A stretch of DNA of 20,453 nucleotides from CAZVRZ01 sp964629965 (lineage in GTDB: Bacteria; Chloroflexota; Anaerolineae; Anaerolineales; UBA4823), in assembly GCA_964629965.1 (NCBI GenBank), contig CAZVRZ010000097.1:1-20453 (forward strand), written 5' to 3'. The notes beneath the pieces were generated by a model. It was not told where the DNA came from. It did not search any database and saw only the letters and a list, made by a program, of their open reading frames with translations. Each line of letters starts with the position of its first letter. Positions within the stretch are counted from its first letter, which is position 1. The translations under genes were made by a program, and so were the position numbers. Below, one piece after another: positions 14,946 through 20,453 of the stretch.

Positions 14946-15122
14946 TGTAAACGGTGCAGCATCCAAGATTGATCAAAGGCTTCTGTCTGACAATAAGTCA
15001 ATCAGCAAGAGTATCGTTGTATCCAGTCTGCCAATGTTCAGCAACTTTGTGTAACTAGCGTCTGCTCCTGTTTCAGAAAGCCTTGCCTGTCCGTGAGCGC
15101 CTGGCGAAGATGGGCTGGAACA
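14946..15122. other. Gene-free stretch between repeat copy 2 and the tRNA fragment
   Basis: I see no supported gene, promoter or RNA here. A plus-strand frame (about 15059-15122, reading QKALPVRERLAKMGWNTY) runs into the tRNA fragment without a start codon and with a stop just upstream. It could be the tail of a lost gene, but I cannot identify it. Confidence 0.5.
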
Positions 15123-15164
15123 CGTATTCGCTTGGTCGCAGGTCCGACTCCTGCCGGGTCCACC
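15123..15164 (+). pseudogene. 3' half of a tRNA gene, probably tRNA-Thr(CGT)
   Basis: Reading from the anticodon: CGT, loop end AT, anticodon-stem strand TCGCT, variable loop TGGTC, T-arm GCAGG-TCCGACT-CCTGC (perfect 5-bp stem, 7-nt loop), acceptor strand CGGGTCC, then ACC. Upstream there is no matching GGACCCG acceptor strand, no D-arm and no complementary anticodon stem, so the 5' half is absent. The anticodon loop base before CGT is A instead of the invariant T, placing the break at about 15122/15123. The antisense reading frame gives GPGRSRTCDQ, a familiar artefact of tRNA genes. A terminator follows. Identity as Thr depends on the break position and is tentative. Confidence 0.72.
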
Positions 15165-15172
15165 TTTCGTAG

Positions 15173-15197
15173 AAATCCTCGTTAGATGGGGATTTTT
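15173..15197 (+). terminator. Terminator of the former tRNA gene
   Basis: AAATCCTC (15173-15180) pairs with GGGGATTT (15188-15195, one G-T pair) around a 7-nt loop and runs into T residues. It lies nine bases after the tRNA 3' end, as expected for a real tRNA transcription unit. Confidence 0.7.
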
Positions 15198-15311
15198 GAT
15201 TCCGGTCACAACATATCATCCTAGCCGACGCAGGTGTACGGTTTGAGCGATGCTGGCGGCGGGGAAGCGGAACGTGAGGGTTTGCCACTTCTTGAATTAT
15301 GAGGTGTATCT

Positions 15312-15317
15312 TATAAT
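15312..15317 (+). promoter_or_regulatory. TATAAT box of LAL regulator 2, leaderless arrangement
   Basis: A perfect TATAAT ends six bases before the ATG at 15324, and no Shine-Dalgarno lies in between. The identical spacing recurs before LAL regulator 3. TTGAAT at 15292 is a weak -35 candidate at only 14-bp spacing. Confidence 0.65.
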
Positions 15318-15323
15318 TGATCC

Positions 15324-17984
15324 ATGTCTGCGCCAATTTTAGCCACGAAACTTTATATCCCCCCTCCTCGGTCTAAAATTGTCCCCCGCCCTCACCTGAT
15401 CGAGCGGCTGAACGAGGGTCTCTCTTCAGGCTGCAAGCTGACCCTCATTTCTGCCCCTGCTGGTTTTGGGAAAACGACACTGGTCAGCGAATGGGTTGCT
15501 GTTTGTGAACGACCGGTTGCCTGGCTATCACTGGACGAAGGAGATTACGACCCCACACGCTTTCTGACGTACCTCGTCGCGGCGTTGCAAACGATTGCGG
15601 CGAATATTGGAAAAGGGATGTTGGACTTGCTCCACGCCCCTCAACCGCCATCCATCGAATTGATTCTGACGACCCTGCTCAATGAAATCACCACCGTCCC
15701 GGACAATTTTGTCCTTGTCCTGGACGACTATCAAGTGATTGATTCCAAACCGGTTGACGAAGTCCTCACCTTTTTGCTCGAGCATCTGCCGCCACAGATG
15801 CACCTGATCATTGCCAGTCGGGAAGACCCACATCTCCCCCTAGCCCGGCTACGCGCCCGGGGCCAATTGACCGAACTGCGTGCCGCCGACTTGCGTTTTA
15901 TCCCCGCCGAGGCCAATGATTTTCTCAACCAGGTGATGGACCTGAACCTCTCAATGGAAGATATTACCGCACTAGAAACCCGCACTGAAGGCTGGATTGC
16001 GGGCTTGCAATTAGCCGCGATCTCAATGCATGGACATCAAAATCCCGCCAGTTTCATCAAATCTTTCACCGGCAGCCACCATTTCGTGCTGGATTACCTC
16101 ATTGAAGAAGTCCTACATCAGCAGCCCGAAGTCGTTCAGACTTTTCTGCTGCGCACATCCATCCTGGACCGCATGTGCGGCCCGCTGTGTGACGCTGTTT
16201 TGGGTTCTCCTTCTGCTTCCGGGCAGGAAACCCTGGAATATCTCGAACGCACTAACCTGTTCATCGTGCCGCTGGATAGCGAGCGGCGCTGGTACCGGTA
16301 TCACCATCTCTTTGGCGATCTGCTGCGCCAGCGCCTGGGAAAACCCAAGGAATTCGCCGAATTCCACCTGCGCGCCAGCCAGTGGCATGAAGAGAACGGC
16401 GACCTGGGCGCGGCGTTTCACCACGCCATCGCAGCCGGGGATTTTGTCCGGGCGGCGGGGCTGGCTGAAGCGGCCTGGCAGGGGATGGAGGAAAGTTTCC
16501 AGACGGCCGCCTGGCTTGGCTGGGTGAAGACGCTGCCAGAGACGGTGATTCGCGCCCGGCCCGCGCTGTGCGTCCAGCTTGGCTGGGCCTTTTCGCTTGC
16601 CGGGGAGCCGGAAACCAGCGAAATTCACCTGCAAAACGCCGAGCAGGCCCTGGCTGGTGCAGCGGACAAGGCGGAACTCAAGCCCCTCCCGGGCAGCATT
16701 GCCCTGGCCCGCGCCTACAACGCCCAAATGCAGGGCAACCTGGCCGACACGGTGAAATATGCCGAACAGGCCATCCGATTGATTCCCGAGAATGATATTA
16801 ACCTCCGCTCCCGGGCTGCCATCACGTTGGAGTCCACCCACTGGGCCAGCGGCAACCTGGAGTCGGCCATCCGGGCGCTTGGTGATTGGATGGAGAGCAT
16901 GACCCGGCTGGGCAATCACGTCTTCGTGGTTGCCAGCGCCTTTGGTGTAGGCGACCTGCTGGTGGGCTTGGGGCGCCTGAGCGAGGCCGAGCGGACCTAT
17001 CAGGATGCCTTGCAGCTGGCCGCCCAACACGGCCCGGAGGCCGAACACATCACTGCCCACCATCATCTCGGCCTGTCCATGATCTACCGTCAGCGGGGAG
17101 ATGACACCCTCGCCGCTCATCACTTGAAACGAGCCGCCGAATTGGGTCTGCAAACCACCCCGGTTTGGCTGCACCGCTGGCATGTGGCCCAGGCCCAACT
17201 GAAAGAGGCCGCAGGCGATCTGGAAACCGCCCTGGCCCTGCTCGACGAGGCCAAACGGGTCTATATCCAAAGCGCCGTGCCTGACCTGCGCCCCATTGCG
17301 GCCCTGAAAGCGCGCATCTATCTCAAACAGGGGCGGCCCGATAAAGCCCGGGCGTGGGCGGCAGAACGCGGGCTTTCGCTGGCAGATGAAGTCAGCTACT
17401 TGCATGAGTTCGAGCACCTCACCCTGGCCCGGCTGGAAATCGCCAACCCGCAGGTTAACGCCCTGCTCGCACGCCTGGTGCAAGCCGCCGAAGCGCAAAA
17501 GCGCCGGGGCAGCGCGCTCGACATCCTGCTGGTGCAGGCGCTGGCCCACGAAGTGCAGGGCAATCGCCCACAAGCTCTCGCCGCGCTGGAACGCGCCCTG
17601 GCTCTGGCCGAGCCGGAAGGCTATGTTCGCATCTTTGTGGATGAAGGCGAAGCGATGCGATTGTTGATTGAAAAACAATCGCGCAATCGTGACCATCCGT
17701 TGAGCGATTATGTGGACAAACTCCTGGCTGCCTTTACACGACCGGTGGCGGCGCCAAAATCAGCAATCATCCATCAAAAATCAGACATGATAGAGCCTTT
17801 GAGCGAACGCGAGCTGGAAGTGCTCAAGCTGCTCCGAAGCGAATTAAGCGGCCCCGAAATTGCCGGCCAATTGATCGTCTCGCTCAACACCTTTCGCACC
17901 CACACCAAAAACATTTTCAACAAACTGGGGGTCAATAATCGCCAGGCGGCTGTCCGCCGGGCCCAGGAACTCGACTTGTTCTAA
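15324..17984 (+). CDS. LAL-type (MalT-like) LuxR family transcriptional regulator 2
   Basis: The 886-residue protein begins SAPILATKLYIPPPRSKIVP, then Walker A APAGFGKTT (residues 44-52, A in place of the first G), Walker B FVLVLDDYQVID (about 131-142), a long TPR-like helical region (about 400-790) and a LuxR HTH from PLSERELEVLKLLRSELSGP to NTFRTHTKNIFNKLGVNNRQ (about 824-883). It is an ATP-dependent, inducer-switched activator by family. Its N-terminus is much closer to regulator 3 (19973) than to regulator 1, suggesting a more recent duplication. It starts 126 bp after the tRNA remnant terminator and ends at its own terminator. The small-protein gene downstream is transcribed separately and is a plausible target. 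Confidence 0.92.
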   Translation: MSAPILATKLYIPPPRSKIVPRPHLIERLNEGLSSGCKLTLISAPAGFGKTTLVSEWVAVCERPVAWLSLDEGDYDPTRFLTYLVAALQTIAANIGKGMLDLLHAPQPPSIELILTTLLNEITTVPDNFVLVLDDYQVIDSKPVDEVLTFLLEHLPPQMHLIIASREDPHLPLARLRARGQLTELRAADLRFIPAEANDFLNQVMDLNLSMEDITALETRTEGWIAGLQLAAISMHGHQNPASFIKSFTGSHHFVLDYLIEEVLHQQPEVVQTFLLRTSILDRMCGPLCDAVLGSPSASGQETLEYLERTNLFIVPLDSERRWYRYHHLFGDLLRQRLGKPKEFAEFHLRASQWHEENGDLGAAFHHAIAAGDFVRAAGLAEAAWQGMEESFQTAAWLGWVKTLPETVIRARPALCVQLGWAFSLAGEPETSEIHLQNAEQALAGAADKAELKPLPGSIALARAYNAQMQGNLADTVKYAEQAIRLIPENDINLRSRAAITLESTHWASGNLESAIRALGDWMESMTRLGNHVFVVASAFGVGDLLVGLGRLSEAERTYQDALQLAAQHGPEAEHITAHHHLGLSMIYRQRGDDTLAAHHLKRAAELGLQTTPVWLHRWHVAQAQLKEAAGDLETALALLDEAKRVYIQSAVPDLRPIAALKARIYLKQGRPDKARAWAAERGLSLADEVSYLHEFEHLTLARLEIANPQVNALLARLVQAAEAQKRRGSALDILLVQALAHEVQGNRPQALAALERALALAEPEGYVRIFVDEGEAMRLLIEKQSRNRDHPLSDYVDKLLAAFTRPVAAPKSAIIHQKSDMIEPLSERELEVLKLLRSELSGPEIAGQLIVSLNTFRTHTKNIFNKLGVNNRQAAVRRAQELDLF

Positions 17985-18008
17985 CTGACCCAAAAAACCC
18001 AACTCCGA

Positions 18009-18053
18009 CCCCGACAGGTGTCCTCCAACCATCTGCCGGGGCTTTTTGTTTTT
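18009..18053 (+). terminator. Rho-independent terminator of LAL regulator 2
   Basis: CCCCGACAG (18009-18017) pairs with CTGCCGGGG (18033-18041) with one mismatch, loop 15 nt, followed by TTTTTGTTTTT. It separates the regulator from the small-protein gene. Confidence 0.8.
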
Positions 18054-18081
18054 CGCCAACAATCACAACCTCAATCACATC

Positions 18082-18106
18082 ATGTGGTGATGACGCCTCA
18101 CCACAT
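18082..18106. promoter_or_regulatory. Perfect 9-bp inverted repeat, candidate operator of small-protein gene 2
   Basis: ATGTGGTGA (18082-18090) and TCACCACAT (18098-18106) are perfectly complementary around TGACGCC. A further half-site makes CACAT-C-ATGTG at 18076-18086. A possible promoter, ATGACG (18090-18095) with TATCCT (18114-18119) at 18-bp spacing, has its -35 inside the repeat. LAL regulator 2 is the obvious candidate binder because it is encoded just upstream. Confidence 0.6.
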
Positions 18107-18160
18107 CGGGCGGTATCCTTTGGGCAGATAAACAACGAAAGGAAAAACGCGAGGCGCATG

Positions 18161-18454
18161 ATGAGTGACAAACAAACATTCGACGAAAAACATAACCAGC
18201 ATCAGTGCTACGAAATCCGCCTCAAGGGACACCTGGATGACCGGTGGGCCGAATGGTTTGAGGGCCTGACCATCACGCAGGAAGACAACGGCGACACGCT
18301 TTTAACTGGTCCGGTGATTGACCAAGCCGCGTTGCATGGCTTGCTAAAAAAAGTGCGTGATTTGGGTATGCCTTTGGTCTCAGTCAGTCCTCTCGAACAC
18401 GGCCCCTCGACTACGCTCGGGACTGGCCAGGCGGATATGTCGGGCGTCAAATAG
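18161..18454 (+). CDS. Small uncharacterised protein, family A (W..W / DQAAL), copy 2
   Basis: The 97-residue protein is homologous over its core to 12696-12965: YEIRLKGHLDDRWAEWFEGL, then DTLLTGPVIDQAALHGLLKK and VRDLGMPLVSVSP. ATG 18161 has GAGG six bases upstream; ATG 18158 is directly before it and only three bases from GAGG, so 18161 is preferred. No membrane segment or signal peptide is seen. The C-terminal EHGPSTTLGTGQADMSGVK has no counterpart in copy 1 and matches the dispersed repeat at 18403-18430, so the tail was probably added by insertion of that repeat. It lies behind LAL regulator 2, with its own candidate operator. The function is unknown. Confidence 0.78.
   Translation: MSDKQTFDEKHNQHQCYEIRLKGHLDDRWAEWFEGLTITQEDNGDTLLTGPVIDQAALHGLLKKVRDLGMPLVSVSPLEHGPSTTLGTGQADMSGVK
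18403..18430. repeat. Dispersed GTAGTCGA-type repeat inside a coding region
   Basis: The stretch around CCTCGACTACGCTCGGGACT resembles the short repeats that translate as PSTTLGTG/PSTTLRTS in many environmental bacterial genomes, including Chloroflexota. I see one copy in this window, so the assignment rests on recognition, not on counting copies. Confidence 0.5.
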
Positions 18455-18476
18455 TATATGGATATAAGCACCTTGG

Positions 18477-18527
18477 AAAGGAGGTTTATCTTTGATAACA
18501 TTTCCAGCCCATTTCCACCCCCGGTAA
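18477..18527 (+). other. Orphan ribosome-binding site with an 11-codon reading frame
   Basis: AAAGGAGG (18477-18484) is followed after seven bases by TTG (18492) and the frame MITFPAHFHPR, ending at TAA 18525-18527. The RBS and spacing copy those of the ABC ATPase gene that follows small-protein copy 1 (AAGGAGG, TT, then a start seven bases on). It is either a leader peptide or the remains of the start of a lost downstream gene. Confidence 0.4.
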
Positions 18528-18535
18528 CCGGGTGG
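18515..18535. repeat. GC-rich inverted repeat downstream of small-protein gene 2
   Basis: CCACCCCCGGT (18515-18525) pairs with ACCGGGTGG (18527-18535) apart from a two-base bulge. It could be a weak terminator (a loose TTTTATT lies 12 bases on) or an operator for the oxidoreductase gene. Confidence 0.45.
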
Positions 18536-18602
18536 CGATCACAATTTTATTCAAGTCCAAATTTATGAAACCCATCCATATCGTTCAAAAAAGGAGATCA
18601 AT

Positions 18603-19586
18603 ATGAAAGCGATTGTATACACAAAATATGGCCCACCAGATGTTCTTCATCTCGAAGAGGTGAAAAAGCCTGCCCTCAATGAAGAAAAAGTGCTGGTAAA
18701 AGTCTATGCAGCATCTATCAATGCGGGGGACTGGCATATGCTGACTGCTGACTTCTTCCCAATGCGTCTGATGGGCGTTGGGCTGTTCAAACCTAAGAAC
18801 ACGATCCTCGGTGCTGACATTGCGGGGTGCGTGGAAGCAGTTGGCAGAAGCGTCAAACAGTTTCGGCCAGGGGATGCGGTGTTTGGAGATGTTTTTGGGC
18901 TTGGCAGTGGCAGTTTTGCCGAATATGTTTCTGTTCCTGAAAGCGCTTTGGCGCTAATGCCGTCCAATGTTTCATTTGAGCAAGCTGCGGCTATACCCGT
19001 GGCAGCCGTCACTGCCCTGCAAGGCTTGCGCGATCAAGGGCATATTCAGCCCGGGCAAAAAGTTCTAGTCAACGGGGCGTCTGGCGGGGTGGGGACGTTT
19101 GCGGTGCAGATTGCCAAGGCGTTTGGAGCGGAAGTGACTGGCGTGTGCAGCACGCGGAATCTAGAGATGGCGCGCTCGATCGGCGCAGACCATGTCATTG
19201 ACTACACCAAAGAAGATTTCACCCAAAATGGACGGCAGTATGATCTCATCCTTGCCGTGAATGGTTATCATCCCCTTTCCGCGTATAAGCGTGCTTTAAC
19301 TCCCCAGGGCATTTACGTCTTCATAGGAGGCTTGCCAGCGCAAACGTTCCAGTCACTGCTCCTGGGACCCTTTATGTCAAAAAGCGATGGCAGGAAGATG
19401 ACAAGCGTAATGAAAAAAGCAAATCAAAAAGATTTGCTTTTCATAAGAGATCTTTTGGAAGACGGAAAGATCAGACCGGTTATTGATGAATGCTACCCGT
19501 TAAGTAAAACCGCTGAAGCTTTTCGGTATTTTGAAAGAGGCCACGCCCGAGGCAAAGTGGTCATCACAATCGCGGCACAGGAGTAA
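18603..19586 (+). CDS. Medium-chain (MDR) NAD(P)-dependent alcohol dehydrogenase / quinone oxidoreductase
   Basis: The 327-residue protein starts MKAIVYTKYGPPDVLHLEEV, the GroES-like domain of the quinone-oxidoreductase branch, with AASINAGDW (about 37-45) near the active site. The Rossmann fold NGASGGVGTFAVQIAKAFGA (about 157-176) binds NAD(P)H. None of the cysteine pattern of the structural zinc site is present, so it is probably a zinc-free enoyl/quinone reductase type. The usual length is about 325-335, so it is complete. The start has AAGGAGA six bases upstream. It is followed 7 bp later by a small membrane protein gene. Its codon use is AT-richer than that of the LAL genes. The substrate is unknown. 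Confidence 0.9.
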   Translation: MKAIVYTKYGPPDVLHLEEVKKPALNEEKVLVKVYAASINAGDWHMLTADFFPMRLMGVGLFKPKNTILGADIAGCVEAVGRSVKQFRPGDAVFGDVFGLGSGSFAEYVSVPESALALMPSNVSFEQAAAIPVAAVTALQGLRDQGHIQPGQKVLVNGASGGVGTFAVQIAKAFGAEVTGVCSTRNLEMARSIGADHVIDYTKEDFTQNGRQYDLILAVNGYHPLSAYKRALTPQGIYVFIGGLPAQTFQSLLLGPFMSKSDGRKMTSVMKKANQKDLLFIRDLLEDGKIRPVIDECYPLSKTAEAFRYFERGHARGKVVITIAAQE

Positions 19587-19593
19587 TCAAACA

Positions 19594-19956
19594 ATGGATA
19601 CAAAAATTATTCTTTCCGCATCTTGGGTGGTCGTCACGCTAATCTATCTTTATGACGATGTCTTGCGCATTTGCAGCGGCGACCTGGCAAAAAAACCGAT
19701 GGCCGACATGAATTTAAACCAGTTCGTTTGGCTTGGGATCGCGGTTCTGATGTTGACGCCCATCCTGATGGTTTTCCTGAACCTGGTATTGCCCCAGCCT
19801 GTGAGTCGCTGGGCGAATATCATCCTGGCCAGCTTCTTTTTCCTGTTCAACCTGGTTGGCCTACCCACCTATCCATCGTTATATGACAAATTCCTGCTGG
19901 CGGTCAGCATGGGATTCAATGTGGTCACGATCTGGTATGCGTGGAATTGGAGTTGA
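19594..19956 (+). CDS. Small four-helix membrane protein, DUF6326-like
   Basis: Starting at ATG 19594 the protein has 120 residues and four hydrophobic segments, at about 4-22, 45-65, 74-92 and 97-118. The motifs KIILSASWVVVTLIYLYDDV, then LMVFLNLVLPQPVSRWANII match my memory of DUF6326 proteins (LSaLW, Y-aD, then MIfLSLvL, vnRwlNII). An in-frame ATG at 19531 would lie inside the oxidoreductase gene; 19594 has AGGAG ten bases upstream, overlapping the previous stop. It is probably cotranslated with the oxidoreductase. The function is unknown. Confidence 0.75.
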   Translation: MDTKIILSASWVVVTLIYLYDDVLRICSGDLAKKPMADMNLNQFVWLGIAVLMLTPILMVFLNLVLPQPVSRWANIILASFFFLFNLVGLPTYPSLYDKFLLAVSMGFNVVTIWYAWNWS

Positions 19957-19960
19957 GCCT

Positions 19961-19966
19961 TATAAT
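19961..19966 (+). promoter_or_regulatory. TATAAT box of LAL regulator 3, leaderless arrangement
   Basis: A perfect TATAAT ends six bases before ATG 19973 within the 16-bp gap after the membrane protein stop. No Shine-Dalgarno lies between, and the layout copies that of regulator 2. Confidence 0.65.
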
Positions 19967-19972
19967 TAACTC

Positions 19973-20453
19973 ATGCCCGCGCCGATTTTAGCTACCAAGC
20001 TATATATCCCCCTGCCGCGACCCAAAGCGGTATCCCGCCCGCGCCTGCTTGAAAGGCTGAATGATGGACTGCACCGTAAACTGACCATCATCTCCGCTGC
20101 GGCTGGCTTCGGCAAAACCACGTTGGTCAGCGAATGGATCGCTGGATGCGGGCGGCCAGCCGCCTGGCTTTCGCTGGATGAAGGGGATAATGACCCCACC
20201 CGTTTTCTGACTTACCTCGTGGCTGCTTTGCAGACACTTGCGCCGAATATTGGCTCAGGAGCTTTGGCTTCGCTCCAATCCCCTCAGCCCCCGCCAATCG
20301 AATCGATTCTGACAGCCCTCCTCAATGAAATCACCACCGCCCAGGACCATTTCATCCTCGTACTGGACGACTACCACGTGATCGATTTTCCACCGGTTGA
20401 CCAGGCGCTCACCTTTCTGCTCGAGCACCTGCCGCCACAGATGCACCTGGTCA
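19973..20453 (+). CDS. LAL-type (MalT-like) LuxR family transcriptional regulator 3, N-terminal part
   Basis: The first 160 codons are present and the gene runs off the right edge. The protein begins MPAPILATKLYIPLPRPKAV, with Walker A AAAGFGKTT (residues 42-50) and Walker B FILVLDDYHVID (about 129-140). It then reads LLEHLPPQMHLV, nearly identical to regulator 2 over this stretch. By homology the rest should hold the TPR-like region and a LuxR HTH, which cannot be checked here. The proline usual at the second position of the Walker loop (PAGFGKTT) is alanine, the only notable change seen. Confidence 0.9.
   Translation, partial: MPAPILATKLYIPLPRPKAVSRPRLLERLNDGLHRKLTIISAAAGFGKTTLVSEWIAGCGRPAAWLSLDEGDNDPTRFLTYLVAALQTLAPNIGSGALASLQSPQPPPIESILTALLNEITTAQDHFILVLDDYHVIDFPPVDQALTFLLEHLPPQMHLV

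Noticed and set aside
14973..15209. 78-codon minus-strand ORF containing GPGRSRTCDQ
   Set aside because: This is the typical translation of the antisense strand of a tRNA gene and supports the tRNA fragment, not a protein.
16113..17696. 527-codon antisense ORF opposite LAL regulator 2
   Set aside because: It is a shadow of the regulator gene in GC-rich DNA, with no recognisable domain and low-complexity glycine/glutamine-rich translation.
9881..17984. LAL regulators as NLR-like defence (STAND) proteins
   Set aside because: They have the STAND-type NTPase, but their C-terminus is a LuxR DNA-binding domain and no effector nuclease or protease is fused, so transcriptional activators fit better.

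Overview
The window reads as a piece of a bacterial chromosome, most likely from the phylum Chloroflexota (Anaerolineae-like). This is an inference. It rests on three large MalT/LuxR-type (LAL) regulators, a small protein family paired with them, several leaderless-looking starts (TATAAT-like box 6-7 nt before ATG), and a short dispersed GTAGTCGA-type repeat. No rRNA, intact tRNA, transposase or CRISPR array was found. Base composition is uneven: 7.7-8.7 kb is clearly GC-rich, while 4.1-5.6 kb and 18.5-19.9 kb are AT-richer.

Left part, minus strand (1-5588). A TetR repressor gene, an MFS exporter and the start of a PEP-synthase/PPDK N-domain protein form one drug- or stress-response operon. 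It has a near-consensus promoter and TetR-type palindromes. Upstream lie a SLC13-type anion permease with two RCK_C domains and an AT-rich NhaP2-type K+/H+ antiporter, probably cotranscribed.

Middle part, plus strand (5639-8709). A tandem-GNAT acetyltransferase, an APH-fold kinase and a DUF1905 protein gene are tightly spaced. The DUF1905 gene runs in frame into the N-domain of a TrbB/CpaF-type secretion or conjugation ATPase. The ATPase is split by a frameshift (explained by a TG duplication) and lacks its C-terminus, so it looks like a mobile-element scar.

Cassette (about 8.8-14.9 kb, plus strand). A nitroreductase-like gene, LAL regulator 1, a small 89-residue protein, an ABC ATPase and an ABC-2 permease end at a strong terminator. 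A 36-bp direct repeat (34/36 identical) lies on each side. About 180 bp past the right copy is the 3' half of a tRNA, apparently tRNA-Thr(CGT), still followed by its terminator. That is the usual mark of an integration boundary.

Right part (15.3-20.45 kb, plus strand). LAL regulator 2 is followed by a second copy of the small-protein family, an orphan ribosome-binding site, an MDR oxidoreductase, a DUF6326-like membrane protein and the start of LAL regulator 3. The recurring unit is LAL regulator, small W..W/DQAAL protein, then an effector (ABC exporter in one case, oxidoreductase plus membrane protein in the other). I regard this as the most system-like content of the window. Its function is not known to me.
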